NCBI GenBank assembly: GCA_964388455.1
Contig: CAYMAN010000004.1
Coordinates: 31,404-95,403, forward strand
Length of the DNA: 64,000 nt
Reading direction: 5' to 3'
From: JBBRWO01 sp964388455
GTDB lineage: Bacteria; Actinomycetota; Coriobacteriia; Anaerosomatales; JAAXUF01
The notes beneath the pieces were generated by a model. That model did no database searches and had not been told where the DNA came from. It saw only the letters and a program-made list of their open reading frames with translations. Of the stretch, positions 8,434-18,671 are shown in pieces (positions within the stretch are counted from its first letter, which is position 1; each line of letters starts with the position of its first letter). The translations under genes were made by a program, and so were the position numbers.

Positions 8434-9798
8434 TTAGTTCTTCAGAGACTGTAGCGGAGCCGGGAAGCGTCCGCCTCGGCGAGCGAAGACGGTTCCTGCC
8501 CACTCGTTGACCGGCATGATGGGGGCACTGCCGAGCAGTCCGCCGAACTCGAGACGCTCACCGACCTGCTTGCCGATGGCGGGTATGAGGCGCACTGCTG
8601 TCGTCTTCCAGTTCACGACTCCGATGGCGCACTCGTCGGCGATGATGCCGGCGATCGTCTCGGTGGTGGTGTCACCGGGGATGGCGATCATGTCGAGACC
8701 GACCGAGCAGACCGCGGTCATCGCCTCGAGCTTCTCGAGAGTGAGCGCGCCGCTCTCGACAGCTCGGATCATGCCCATGTCCTCGGATACCGGGATGAAC
8801 GCGCCCGAGAGGCCGCCGGTCGAGCTGGTGCCCATCGCACCGCCCTTCTTGACGGCATCGTTGAGCAGCGCGAGCGCGGCCGTGGTCCCGGGTCCGCCGC
8901 AGCGGCCGACGCCCATCGCCTCGATGATCTCGGCGACGGAGTCACCCTCGGCGGGGGTGGGAGCGAGCGAGAGGTCGACGATGCCCATCGTCACGCCCAG
9001 GCGACGCGCGGCCTCGCGAGCCATGAGCTCGCCGGCACGGGTGATCTTGAAGCTGGTGGCCTTGATCGCCTCGGCGACGGCGGTCATGTCGGCGTCCTTG
9101 GGGAGCGCATCGACGATCGCGCGCACGACGCCTGGGCCGGAGATGCCGACGTTGATGACTTCGTCTGGCTCGCCGGCGCCGTGGACCGCGCCGGCCATGA
9201 ACGGATTGTCCTCGACCATGTTGGCGAAGATGACCAGCTTGGCGCAGGCGATACTGTCGCGGTCGGCCGTGATCTCTGCGGCGGCGCGGACGATGCGCGC
9301 CATCTCGTACACGGCGTCCATGTTGATGCCCGCGCGCGTTGTGGCGACATTCACACTCGCGCAGACGCGCTTGGTGCTCGAGAGCGCGTTGGGGATCGAG
9401 TTGATGAGCCGCCGGTCTCCGTCGCCGATGCCCTTGTGCACCAACGCCGAGAACCCGCCGATGAAGTCGACGCCGACCTCATGCGCGGCGCGGTCGAGCG
9501 CCTCGGCGAGGGGGGTGATGTCCTCGTCGGGGCACGCTGCGGCGAGCTGAGCGATCGGGGTTACCGAGATCCGCTTGTTGACGATGGGGATGCCGTACTC
9601 GCGTTCGAGCTGCTCGGCGACGGGGACGAGGCGTTCGGCGGCCTTGGTGACGCGCTCGTAGACGCGCCGGGCCATGACCTCGAGGTTGGGGTCGGTGCAG
9701 CTTGAGAGCGAAACGCCCATGGTGACGGTGCGGATGTCGAGACTTTGCTGGGTGACCATCGTGAGGGTCTCAGCGACCTCTTCCGGGGTGATGCGCAA
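8434..9798 (-). CDS. PFL family protein, UPF0210 (DUF711)
   Basis: The 454-residue protein matches the UPF0210 family, whose members resemble pyruvate formate-lyase in fold but have no established reaction. Recognisable stretches are the N-terminal IRTVTMGVSLSSC, the central NVGISGPGVVRA, and the C-terminal GLDMIAIPGDT and APIMPVNEW. It starts at a TTG (9798) with GAGGAGG seven bases upstream. The ACT-domain protein follows upstream in the same direction. The UPF0237 (ACT)/UPF0210 pair is conserved in many Gram-positive genomes, which supports both calls and suggests that the ACT protein senses a ligand for this one. Confidence 0.9.
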   Translation of the reverse strand: MRITPEEVAETLTMVTQQSLDIRTVTMGVSLSSCTDPNLEVMARRVYERVTKAAERLVPVAEQLEREYGIPIVNKRISVTPIAQLAAACPDEDITPLAEALDRAAHEVGVDFIGGFSALVHKGIGDGDRRLINSIPNALSSTKRVCASVNVATTRAGINMDAVYEMARIVRAAAEITADRDSIACAKLVIFANMVEDNPFMAGAVHGAGEPDEVINVGISGPGVVRAIVDALPKDADMTAVAEAIKATSFKITRAGELMAREAARRLGVTMGIVDLSLAPTPAEGDSVAEIIEAMGVGRCGGPGTTAALALLNDAVKKGGAMGTSSTGGLSGAFIPVSEDMGMIRAVESGALTLEKLEAMTAVCSVGLDMIAIPGDTTTETIAGIIADECAIGVVNWKTTAVRLIPAIGKQVGERLEFGGLLGSAPIMPVNEWAGTVFARRGGRFPAPLQSLKN

Positions 9799-9858
9799 CG
9801 GTAGTCCTCCTCGGCGGTGCGGTGGATGCGGGGGCGTGCGGACGTGCGGGGCCTTTGG

Positions 9859-10134
9859 CTAGACGCGGTGCATGTAGCGGAAGACGTCCTCGCGCTGCAA
9901 GGTGATCTGCAGGTTGAGCTCCGTTCCCACCTCGGCGAGGCTGGCCTGAAGCTGGTCGAACGGAGTCTCGTCCTCGTTGACGGTGACGAGCATCGTCATC
10001 GAGAAGATTCCACTGATGATGGTCTGTCGGATGTCTTCGATGTTTGCGTGTGACGTGGCGAGTACGCTGGAGATGCGTGCCACGATGCCGACACAGTCCT
10101 CGCCGAGCACCGAGAGAATCGCAGGTGTGAGCAT
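9859..10134 (-). CDS. ACT-domain protein, UPF0237
   Basis: This 91-residue protein is a single ACT ligand-binding domain (ILSVLGEDCVGIVARISS, then IEDIRQTII and FSMTMLVTV). ACT domains usually bind amino acids and regulate a partner. The partner here is likely the UPF0210 protein transcribed next in the same direction, 60 bases downstream. The ATG at 10134 gives the family-normal N-terminus and has AGGGAT about nine bases before it. An ATG at 10152 would add MKGSDP and has a poorer ribosome site. It shares a short divergent promoter region with the DUF951 gene. Confidence 0.85.
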   Translation of the reverse strand: MLTPAILSVLGEDCVGIVARISSVLATSHANIEDIRQTIISGIFSMTMLVTVNEDETPFDQLQASLAEVGTELNLQITLQREDVFRYMHRV

Positions 10135-10193
10135 GGGGTCAGATCCCTTCATCGGTTACGTGTTCCGCGGGCCCGTTGGGGGCGAGGGGTGAA

Positions 10194-10213
10194 CGGTATA
10201 CTTACTTATACCG
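10194..10213. promoter_or_regulatory. divergent promoter with symmetric -10-like palindrome
   Basis: CGGTATA-6-TATACCG is a perfect 7-bp inverted repeat between the divergent UPF0237 and DUF951 genes. It places a TATACT-like box on the plus strand and a TATAAG-like box on the minus strand. A shared operator/promoter is the simplest reading. Confidence 0.45.
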
Positions 10214-10287
10214 CAGGTTGCTCCGCAGTTCATGCTGCTGGCGTCGGTGGATGCGTATTTTGATGCAACTTCGACAGAAGGACTCGC

Positions 10288-10515
10288 ATGGCGGTTCCGA
10301 TCACACCCATCGACCTCGGGGACGTCGTCCGGCTCAAGAAGCCGCATCCGTGCGGTGTCAACGAGTGGGAGATCGTCAGGCTGGGCGCCGACATCGGCCT
10401 GCGCTGTCAGGGCTGCGACCGCAAGGTGATGCTTGTTCGCTCGGAGTTCGATCGCCGCTTTCGCGGGTATGTGAGCCGCGTCAGCGAGCCTACTGTGACT
10501 GCGGAGCAGGACTGA
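10288..10515 (+). CDS. DUF951 small zinc-ribbon-like protein
   Basis: The 75-residue product matches DUF951: LGDVVRLKKPHPCG, then NEWEIVRLGADIGLRC and CDRKVMLVRSEFDRRF. The cysteines at HPCG and CQGC could bind metal. The function is unknown, and the family is widespread in Firmicutes and Actinobacteria, often near chromosome-partition or translation genes. AGAAGGA precedes the ATG by about six bases. Its last 26 bases overlap the end of the convergent M23-like gene. Confidence 0.88.
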   Translation: MAVPITPIDLGDVVRLKKPHPCGVNEWEIVRLGADIGLRCQGCDRKVMLVRSEFDRRFRGYVSRVSEPTVTAEQD

Positions 10516-11500
10516 CGGTGATCGCACCCTCGAGGCCCTTGTAGCGCGGATCCTTAGCGTTGTTCACCTGGATGTGTGCGTGGTCGCCGCCGTCGCCCGT
10601 GTACTCCCGCAGCTGGTGGTGCACCTTGGTCGAGAGCTTGCGAATCGCCGCGATCCGAGTCACTCCGCCCACCACTTCGTCACCGACCTCTGCCGAGAGA
10701 TCGCTCACGTGGATCATCACGAGGTCGAGATCGGGCCAGCCCTTTGGCTGGATGTGAATCTCGTAGTCGTCCCACTTCCGGTACAACTTGTACTCTTTGA
10801 TCTTGATGATCGTTCCGCTCACCGGGGCGTACACATCCGCGCCGGGTGGTCCTCCGATATCGGAGGCAGTGTCAGGCTCGCCCGGTCGAGCGCGCCACAT
10901 ACGGATGAACTTACCTTCGAGCACCGCGTCGGCACCCGTCGGCTGCTTGCTGGGGTCTCGGCCGGTGCCGTGTGCGTCCTTGGTGTCGCTGTTGTCGGCC
11001 TCGGTCAGTGGGGTGCTCATGTGCATGGCGTACGGATACGCGGCCTGGTGGAAGCCGACCTCGGTCAGATCCTGCACCGACACAGGAAGACGCAACTGCA
11101 GCGAGCGATAGCGCGCGAAGATAGGCGTTGGGTCCCGGAGAACGGGTCGGCTTGCCGTGATGATCGTGCCCGGAGTCTGGTGCGCAGGTGAGGCGTTGTT
11201 GGCGGTGTTCGGCAGGTCACTGAACGGGGAGGCGGCCGCCCTGCGCTCAGAGTCGCCCCACCATGCGTAGGCGCCGACGCCGAGTGCGACGACCACGACG
11301 AGCGTCCACGCGATCGCAGCCCGCTGCTTGCGCTCCCTTTGACGCCGCTGGCGTGCCATGCGGCCTTCGAGGGCCAGGCCGGTGTCGCGAACCGTGCCGA
11401 GACCATGCACCGTCACGTGCGTGTCAGACATGTTCGAACGGATCACACGGACTTGGCCGTCGCGACGAGCTCCGGTTCGTGTACGCCGAGGAGGCCTCAT
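10490..11500 (-). CDS. membrane-anchored M23-like domain protein, probably catalytically degenerate
   Basis: The 336-residue protein has a cytoplasmic basic N-terminus, one transmembrane helix near residues 63-81 (AIAWTLVVVVALGVGAYAW), a low-complexity linker and a C-terminal lysostaphin/LytM-like beta domain (ADVYAPVSGTIIKIKEY, GDEVVGGV, DHAHIQVN). The HxH motif is present as HAH, but the position of the first zinc histidine (HxxxD) reads PPGAD, so hydrolytic activity is doubtful. The ATG at 11500 overlaps the stop of the upstream CapA gene by four bases, arguing for co-translation. A role as an envelope scaffold or amidase activator is inferred. Confidence 0.7.
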   Translation of the reverse strand: MRPPRRTRTGARRDGQVRVIRSNMSDTHVTVHGLGTVRDTGLALEGRMARQRRQRERKQRAAIAWTLVVVVALGVGAYAWWGDSERRAAASPFSDLPNTANNASPAHQTPGTIITASRPVLRDPTPIFARYRSLQLRLPVSVQDLTEVGFHQAAYPYAMHMSTPLTEADNSDTKDAHGTGRDPSKQPTGADAVLEGKFIRMWRARPGEPDTASDIGGPPGADVYAPVSGTIIKIKEYKLYRKWDDYEIHIQPKGWPDLDLVMIHVSDLSAEVGDEVVGGVTRIAAIRKLSTKVHHQLREYTGDGGDHAHIQVNNAKDPRYKGLEGAITVSPAPQSQ

Positions 11501-12753
11501 GGGCGGATCCTCGCCGTGTCGCCGGTGATCTTCACGGTCGTGCCGAGCGGTGACGAGATCGCCTTGAGTCGCTTGAGGATGGAGCGGCCCTCGGAGCCGG
11601 TGACCACTTCGGGACGACCGTACTCATCGAGGTAGACGGGGATCGCGGTGACATCCGTGATGCCATCGGGGCCCATGCTCGCATTGAGGATGAAGGCTTC
11701 GCCGGTCTTGCGCGAGTAGTGGTCGAAGACGAAGTCGCCGAGCGAGTACGCGATAAGACCATCCTTGTAGAACTCAACACCCTGAATCACGTGCGGATGG
11801 TGGGCGAGGACCATGTCGGCCCCGGCGTCGATGGCGCGGTGTGCGTTCTTGACCTGCTCGGCGGTGGGGTGATCGGTGTACTCGACGCCCCAGTGGAACG
11901 AGACGATGACGTAGTCGTGTGTCCCCTTGGCCTCTCGGATGGCGTCCTCGACCAGGTTCATGTCGCGGCGACCCGAGGCGAAGCCCGCGCGGTCGTCTTG
12001 GGCGATGAAGCCCGCGGGGACGATGTGTGAGTACGCCAGATACGCGGTGGTGGTGCCTTTACGCTCGATGGTGGCGGGCGTCCAGGCGGCTGTCTTGTCC
12101 TTGCCGGCTCCGGCGTGGCCGATGCCAGCGCTGTCGAGCGCCTTGATGGTGTCGAGGAGAGGCTCGGGGCCGTAGTCGAGCACGTGGTTGTTGGCGAGCG
12201 ACACCGCGTCGAGCTCCGCGATCTTGAGGCTCTCGATGCCGCGAGGGTCTCCTCGGAAGGTGACGTCTTTGTCGGCGTTCTTGCTGCCGCTGGAGGCCAA
12301 GGTCGACTCGAGGTTCGCGATCGCGATGTCGGCGGTCTTGAGGAGGTGTGCGACGCGTGCGAGCGGGGCCTCTCCGCCGGCGAGCTTGATGAGCGCCTTC
12401 ACCTGGCGATCGAAGATCATGTCGCCGGCACCGGCCACGGTGATCGTGGCGGGACGAGAGGGATCGGCGGTGGCGGTTGCGGACGAGGTCGCGGCGGCGT
12501 CGGTTGCGGCGGTCGACACGGCAACCGGTGTGGTTGGCGCAGACGCCGCCGGCGTGGTGGTCACCGCAGCTGTAGACGCAGTCGGGCTCGACGTGCCTTT
12601 GCCGAGGAACCCGTCAGAGACCGCCCACGCTGCACCGGCGACGACCATCGCGAGCGCGACGACCGCGATGATGATTCGGCTTCTGTTCCGCCGGCGGTTG
12701 CGGAAGGTCCGCATGGCGCGACGGTCGATGCTCTGGAGTGTGGGCTTGGGCAT
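11497..12753 (-). CDS. CapA/PgsA-family metallophosphatase-fold protein
   Basis: The 418-residue protein has a basic N-terminus and a membrane anchor (about residues 25-47), a Thr/Ala/Ser-rich linker, then a CapA domain: AGDMIFDRQV, ANLESTLASSG, VSLANNHVLDYG, IVSFHWGVEY, VLAHHPHVIQG and SLGDFVFDHY. These are the metal-binding blocks of the calcineurin-like fold used by poly-gamma-glutamate/capsule CapA proteins. Many actinobacterial members have no capsule operon, and none is seen here, so the substrate is unknown. The stop overlaps the start of the M23-like membrane protein (ATGA), making an envelope-related two-gene operon. Confidence 0.85.
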   Translation of the reverse strand: MPKPTLQSIDRRAMRTFRNRRRNRSRIIIAVVALAMVVAGAAWAVSDGFLGKGTSSPTASTAAVTTTPAASAPTTPVAVSTAATDAAATSSATATADPSRPATITVAGAGDMIFDRQVKALIKLAGGEAPLARVAHLLKTADIAIANLESTLASSGSKNADKDVTFRGDPRGIESLKIAELDAVSLANNHVLDYGPEPLLDTIKALDSAGIGHAGAGKDKTAAWTPATIERKGTTTAYLAYSHIVPAGFIAQDDRAGFASGRRDMNLVEDAIREAKGTHDYVIVSFHWGVEYTDHPTAEQVKNAHRAIDAGADMVLAHHPHVIQGVEFYKDGLIAYSLGDFVFDHYSRKTGEAFILNASMGPDGITDVTAIPVYLDEYGRPEVVTGSEGRSILKRLKAISSPLGTTVKITGDTARIRP

Positions 12754-12836
12754 GTGGGAGTGTCTGCAAACGTCGAGTCGACAGTGCAGCGATTATACAG
12801 CGAGTCATCGCCAGGGGAGGACGAATCGGTGGGATG

Positions 12837-14177
12837 CTACGTCGTCTGTCCCGTGAAGTTGAACTTCGAGATGAGCAGACCCGGCACGTAGCACGCACCT
12901 TCCTCCGTGCCGACGAAACGGCGCTCCTTGGTCGCGCCTTCGCACCAGTACAGCGCCTTGACCGCGCTTTGCGTGAAGCGAAGGTTGCGCAACGGCCGTG
13001 TGAGCTTGCCGTCCTCGATCATGAACGTGCCATCACGCGTCATGCCGGTGAGCAGCACGCTGATGGGATCCTCGACGTTGACGTAGTGGAACCGCGTCAC
13101 GTACACCCCGCGCTTCACGCTGACGAGGAGTTCGTCGATCGATGCCTCGCCCGCCATCATCTCGATGTTGAGCGGCATCGGGCCGTAGGGGTTGGGCGCT
13201 GGCAGCGCGTGTCCGGTGTTGCGCCAACCGGTCTTGGCGGCCCAGTAGGAGTCTGTCACCGGCATCTGGGCGACGCCGTAGTCGATCATGGGAACCGTGC
13301 GCTTGGGCTGGCCCTCGTAGTCGAACGTGAGCCCCATCGCATGCTCCGAGAGTGCATCGTCGAAGATGCCCACCTGTTCGCTCATCAGCCCCTCTTCGAG
13401 GTGGTTGCTCAAAAACGAGCGACCTTCCTCATAGGCCTTCGCCGAGAACCCGACGTAGGCGAGGAAGTCCATGATGTCGGCGACCGCCTCCGGAGCGAGC
13501 ACGACCGTGTACTCGTCGGGATCGAGCGAGCCGGGGTTGGCCGAGCGCTCCGCGAGATCAGCAGCCTCCGCGCCGAGTGCCTCCGGAGCGAGCTTGCTCG
13601 CGTCGGCGTCGAGGAACGACGCCCAACCGCTGCCGGTCTCAGCGCCCATCGAGAGCACTGTCGCCTGCGCGCTGGTGACGGCCTGCCCGACGTCCACCCC
13701 AAGGGAGTTCGCCACGGCGATGACCTGCTCGGCGGTGCGGACCTTGCCGGCGGAGGTGAGGCCGCGGCTCGACGACTGCGCGACGATGCTGCCGACGGCC
13801 TCCGCGCGAGCGGTCGCGTCGAAGCCGCGGGTGGCCTGCACGGCGCGGTCGACGTCGACAACCGGCTGCGGGCCGGGGAGTCCGGGGAACGCCGGGTCCT
13901 TGGGAGCGATGCGGGCAGCGGCGACAGCGGCCTGCGCTGTGGCGCGCAGCGAAGCGTCGTCGAGGCGGTTGGTGGATGCGACACCCACCCGTTTGTCGAC
14001 GACGGCGCGGATGTTGACCAGCGCGTTTTCCTCGGCGACGTTCTGGTTGATGCGGTTGTTGGCGAAACGAGTAAGCGCCGAGGATTCCGCGGCGACGAGC
14101 GCCTCGGCCTGGTCGGCGTCGGTCATCGAGACGGCCAGTCTGGCGAGTTCGCGTGCCTGCTCAGGTGTCATGGTCAT
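12837..14177 (-). CDS. tldE: TldE/PmbA-family subunit of the TldD/TldE protease
   Basis: The 446-residue product is the non-zinc partner of the TldD/TldE metalloprotease, which degrades unfolded peptides and matures some ribosomal peptides. The family blocks are the N-terminal FANNRINQNVAEENA, the middle LAPEAVADIMDFLAYVGF, and the C-terminal NIEMMAGEASIDELLVSVKRGVYV. The zinc-ligand HExxxH of TldD is absent, as expected for TldE. The ATG at 14177 lies one base after the tldD stop, so the two are co-translated. The C-terminus ends FNFTGQTT. Confidence 0.88.
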   Translation of the reverse strand: MTMTPEQARELARLAVSMTDADQAEALVAAESSALTRFANNRINQNVAEENALVNIRAVVDKRVGVASTNRLDDASLRATAQAAVAAARIAPKDPAFPGLPGPQPVVDVDRAVQATRGFDATARAEAVGSIVAQSSSRGLTSAGKVRTAEQVIAVANSLGVDVGQAVTSAQATVLSMGAETGSGWASFLDADASKLAPEALGAEAADLAERSANPGSLDPDEYTVVLAPEAVADIMDFLAYVGFSAKAYEEGRSFLSNHLEEGLMSEQVGIFDDALSEHAMGLTFDYEGQPKRTVPMIDYGVAQMPVTDSYWAAKTGWRNTGHALPAPNPYGPMPLNIEMMAGEASIDELLVSVKRGVYVTRFHYVNVEDPISVLLTGMTRDGTFMIEDGKLTRPLRNLRFTQSAVKALYWCEGATKERRFVGTEEGACYVPGLLISKFNFTGQTT

Positions 14178-14178
14178 G

Positions 14179-15621
14179 TTAGCGACCCACCCCCACTTTC
14201 ACGTTGCGGAATCGGGCGGGTGCGGCTCCGTGTGCGACGTGCGCGACCTGCATCGGCTCGCCCTTGCCGCAGTTGGGGAGGCCCCAGACGCTCCAGTAAT
14301 CGCGGGAGCAGATCGCGTCGCATGACGCCCAGAACTCAGGCGTGATGCCGGTGTAGTTGGGACTCTTCACCATGCGGCCGAGCTTGCCGTTCTCGATCTC
14401 CCAGCCGATCTCGCACGCGAACTGGAAGTTCAGCCGCTTGTCGTCGATCGACCAGCTGTTGTTGGTCTCGATGTAGAGGCCGCCCTCGGTGTCGGCGATC
14501 AGGTCGTCGAAGGCCCAGATGCCGGGCTCGAGCGACACGGTCGTCATGCGGATGAGCGGGATGCGGTTCCAGCCGTCGGCGCGCATGCATCCGTTGCTGG
14601 TGCGACCGATGCTGGCGGCGGTCTCGCGCGAGGTCTGCAAGCCTGTGAGCATGCCGTCCTTCACCAGGAAGTCGCGCTGTGCGGGCACACCCTCATCGTC
14701 CCACCCAAAGCTGCCGAGCGACCCGGGGACCGTGGCATCGGCCGTGACGTTCACGATGTCGGAGCCGTAGACGAGCGACCCGACGTCGTCGAGACCCACG
14801 AACGACGTCCCGGCGAACGCGGCTTCCTCGCCGAGAACGCGGTCGAGCTCGGTGGGATGGCCGACGGACTCGTGCACCTGCAATGCGACCTGTCCGGCGT
14901 CGATGATGACGTCGCGCGTGCTCTCCGCGACGTACGGCGCGGTCAGGAGCTGGGCGGCCTGCTCGGCGATGCGCGGGGCGTTGCCGACGAGATCGAGTCG
15001 CGTGATGTACTCCCAGCCGGCCTGCTCCCAGCCACCGCCGTGTGAGTTGGGGTAGGAGCGCGTGACGACCTCGTCGCCCTCGACGGCGATCGCGACGATC
15101 CCGGCACCGGACTCGACGAAGCGCTGCTCAGTGCGCGCGCCCTCAGTCGAGCCGAACCATTTGTGCTCTCGGTAGAAGCCCATGGTCGCCTTGGTCAGCG
15201 TCACCTTGGGTTCTGCGCGCAGGGTCTCATCGGCGGCGAGGAGCAGGGCGAGCTTGTCTTCGAGCGGCACCGTGAACGGGTCGATCTCGATCGGGCCACT
15301 CCACTCGCCGCGAGCCGGTTCGAGTGGCGGCAACACCGCGGGAGGTCCGGAGACCAACGCGGATGCCTTGGCGATCGCGACTGCCTCACGGGCGACCTTC
15401 ACGGCCTGCTCGGCAGTGACGATACGCGTGGCCGAGAAGCCCCAGGCGCCGGCGACGAGTGCGCGGACGCCGATACCGAAGCTGTCGGAGTGCTCGACGC
15501 CTTCCACGATGCCGGAGGCGACCTGAATCTCCTCGCGAGAGGAGTCGACGATTCGGGCGTCGGCGTACGACGCGCCAGCAAGCTGAGCCGCATTGAGCGC
15601 GGCGGTGATTATGTCGTGCAT
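14179..15621 (-). CDS. tldD: TldD zinc metalloprotease subunit
   Basis: The 480-residue protein carries the TldD active-site helix HESVGHPTE (HExxxH zinc ligands plus a downstream acid), and its N-terminal beta domain includes the DSFGIGVRALVAGAWGFSA block. With TldE it forms a cytosolic barrel-like protease. Near the C-terminus LPNCGKGEPMQVAHVAHGA is typical of TldD. It is followed by tldE with one base between the stop and the ATG. The start ATG at 15621 is preceded by CGAGAGGTCTCCTG, a usable ribosome site. Confidence 0.92.
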   Translation of the reverse strand: MHDIITAALNAAQLAGASYADARIVDSSREEIQVASGIVEGVEHSDSFGIGVRALVAGAWGFSATRIVTAEQAVKVAREAVAIAKASALVSGPPAVLPPLEPARGEWSGPIEIDPFTVPLEDKLALLLAADETLRAEPKVTLTKATMGFYREHKWFGSTEGARTEQRFVESGAGIVAIAVEGDEVVTRSYPNSHGGGWEQAGWEYITRLDLVGNAPRIAEQAAQLLTAPYVAESTRDVIIDAGQVALQVHESVGHPTELDRVLGEEAAFAGTSFVGLDDVGSLVYGSDIVNVTADATVPGSLGSFGWDDEGVPAQRDFLVKDGMLTGLQTSRETAASIGRTSNGCMRADGWNRIPLIRMTTVSLEPGIWAFDDLIADTEGGLYIETNNSWSIDDKRLNFQFACEIGWEIENGKLGRMVKSPNYTGITPEFWASCDAICSRDYWSVWGLPNCGKGEPMQVAHVAHGAAPARFRNVKVGVGR

Positions 15622-15740
15622 CAGGAGACCTCTCGAGGGTGGGATGCGGATTCAGGCAGAGTGAGCATGCCAGATAGCCCTTACCCGAATCTTACCGTGA
15701 GTGGGCTCCTGTGGGGCGGTCTACCTGCGAGAGGGTGGAG

Positions 15741-16991
15741 CTACGGCGTGGCGCGCAGGGCGGCGCTGATGCTTGACTTGGCGCCGAGCGGCGGAGCGGT
15801 GCGGTACTGCCACGGATAGCGACGGCCGCCGGCGTAGTCACGGCGCGCTGAGAGCTTGCTGATCTTGACGAAGTCACCAGTGCGCGGTGCGTGTAGGTAA
15901 TATCCGCCGCCGATGTACATGCCCACATGGTGAATCGGGCTGCCAAAGAAGACGACGTCGCCGGGCTGCAGAGCAGCAGGGGCGATCTTCTCGCCCATGA
16001 GGAACTGTGAGCCGGAGTAGTGCGGCAGCTTCACGCCGTGCTGCTTGTAGACGTAGAGGATGAGGCCCGAGCAGTCAAAGCCCGACGGTGTTTCGCCACC
16101 CCAGAGGTAGGGGATGCCGTGGTAGGCCAGTGCGGTCTCCACGGGCGAACCCGGATCGACGACGATGCCGGCTTTGCTGGCACCGGAGAGTGCGTCGGCG
16201 AGCAGTGCGGACTCTTCGCCAGAGCGACGACCGGCTTCCTGGTCGAGCATCTCGAGCAGGTCGCCTTGCGCCGCCGCGAGCATCGCCTGACGTTCCTGGA
16301 TCCGCAGCATGACCTCGATCTGCCGAGCCTTGAGCTCGAACTCGAGGGATTCGGCCATGGTCTCTGTGTTGCGCAGGTCCACGACCTGCTTCTCCATGGC
16401 CTCTTTCTGGCTGCGCAATGACTCTGCGATATCCGCGTCGGCCAGTCCGATGGTGTTGAGGAACCTCATGCGCGCGACGAAGTCGGAGACCGACTTGGAA
16501 TCGAGCAGAACCTCGAAGCCTGCGATTCTGCCATCGCGGTACATCGAATTGGCGCGCTCGCCGAGGATGCCGTTTTGCAGCGCGTACGCCGAGCGGGCAT
16601 TGTCGAGGTCGAGCTGTGCGACCTGCACCTGGTTCTTCATCTTGCTCAGGCGGTCGACCGCCGCGTTGTAGTCCTCGGAAGCGATTTCGAGCTCACGATC
16701 GAGCGCGTCGAGCTGAGCGGTGAATTCGTCGAGCCGCTTCTGCTTCTCGGCGAGATTCTTGCGAAACGTCTCGGTCTTCTTGTTGACGTCCACGTCGATC
16801 GCCGAGCCGGTTTCCGGGGGCTTGCGCACGGGAGGTTTGGGCGTCTTGGGGGTCGTGGTTGCGGGGTTGGAGGGGGTTGAAGTGGCGGCGATCGACGGTG
16901 CGGCGAAGGCTGGCGTGCATGCAACGAGAACCGCCACGAGCGAAATCGCCGTGGTACGCCTGATGCGGACTGCGAGCTTGCCTGTCGTCAC
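15741..16991 (-). CDS. secreted coiled-coil NlpC/P60 endopeptidase
   Basis: The protein has about 416 residues: signal peptide (TTAISLVAVLVACTPAFA), Pro/Thr-rich linker, coiled coil from about 55 to 260, and a C-terminal NlpC/P60 domain. The catalytic triad is visible as Cys307 in GFDCSGLI, His355 in HHVGMYIGGG and His367 in LHAPRTG. Such enzymes cut the D-Glu-diamino acid bond of peptidoglycan stem peptides. The GTG at 16991 with AGGAAA upstream puts the signal peptide near the N-terminus. Open frame continues to 17069 without a better ribosome site. A TATATT box near 17075-17085 on the minus strand may be its -10. Confidence 0.86.
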   Translation of the reverse strand: MTTGKLAVRIRRTTAISLVAVLVACTPAFAAPSIAATSTPSNPATTTPKTPKPPVRKPPETGSAIDVDVNKKTETFRKNLAEKQKRLDEFTAQLDALDRELEIASEDYNAAVDRLSKMKNQVQVAQLDLDNARSAYALQNGILGERANSMYRDGRIAGFEVLLDSKSVSDFVARMRFLNTIGLADADIAESLRSQKEAMEKQVVDLRNTETMAESLEFELKARQIEVMLRIQERQAMLAAAQGDLLEMLDQEAGRRSGEESALLADALSGASKAGIVVDPGSPVETALAYHGIPYLWGGETPSGFDCSGLILYVYKQHGVKLPHYSGSQFLMGEKIAPAALQPGDVVFFGSPIHHVGMYIGGGYYLHAPRTGDFVKISKLSARRDYAGGRRYPWQYRTAPPLGAKSSISAALRATP

Positions 16992-17236
16992 TACCGGTTT
17001 CCTACCCTTCACCCCGAACCCGGTGCCGCGCCGCGCGAGCGGGCGGTGTCCTGAACACGGGTCCAGCATTGAAATATAGCATCTTGGCCGTGATTCCGCA
17101 GGTCCGAAGCTGGTCGGCCATCGTGAAGACTCTCTCGGAACACCGCTTCGTCAGTCTCTCATGCAAGCGCGGTGCCGAGTGCCAATTGCACATCATCTAC
17201 ATGACGGGTATCGGCAGAAACGGCCTGCGGGGCAAG

Positions 17237-17813
17237 CTATGCCGACGTCGACTCCGCGTACGCACACGACTCGCCCAGATTGTTCCCCATGCCGATCTCG
17301 AGCGCCTTGCGGTTCGCTTCGAGCAGATGCTGACGCTTGGCCGAGATGGACTTGGTGATCGCCTCATCGAGTGCGGCCGGGCAGCAGAACTCGATCTCTT
17401 TGAGCAGTCGGCCGACGAGGATCACGTTGGCGAGGCCCTTGATGCCGGCGTCCTCGGCGAGCTGTGTGGCGGGGAGGGTGTGGACGATGACGTCGTCACG
17501 GTCTGTGGGGACGTTGGGGCACATCATCGAGTCGATGATGACGGTGCCGCCGGGGGCGACATCGCCGATGAACTTGTCGAGCGACGGCTGGTTCATGGCG
17601 ATGAGCACGTCGGGCTCGAGAACCATGGGCGAGCCGATGGGCTCGTCGGACAGGCAGACGCTGCAGTTGGCAGTGCCGCCGCGCATCTCGGGACCGTACG
17701 AGGGCAGCCAGGAGAGTTCGCGACCTTCGATGAGGCCGGCGTAGGCGATGAGCTTGCCCGCGAAGAGGATACCCTGACCGCCGAAGCCGGCGAGAAGGAT
17801 GTTGAGCGACGGC

Positions 17814-17821
<8 letters not shown>
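17237..17821 (-). CDS. 2-oxoacid:ferredoxin oxidoreductase, gamma subunit
   Basis: The 194-residue product has the gamma-subunit blocks ILLAGFGGQGILFAGK at the N-terminus, WLPSYGPEMRGGTANC, and EPDVLIAMNQPSLDKF. With the alpha and beta subunits it forms the oxidative decarboxylase that turns a 2-oxoacid plus CoA into acyl-CoA and CO2, reducing ferredoxin. The ATG at 17821 overlaps the end of the beta-subunit gene by eight bases. It is the last gene of the operon, and nothing resembling a strong terminator is visible immediately after the stop. Confidence 0.93.

Positions 17822-18670
<849 letters not shown>

Positions 18671-18671
<1 letters not shown>

Noticed and set aside
12738..14345. Long plus-strand open frame opposite tldE (about 535 codons)
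   Set aside because: It is antisense to a well-supported gene, is Arg/Ala-rich with no ribosome site or domain, and reflects GC-rich codon bias.
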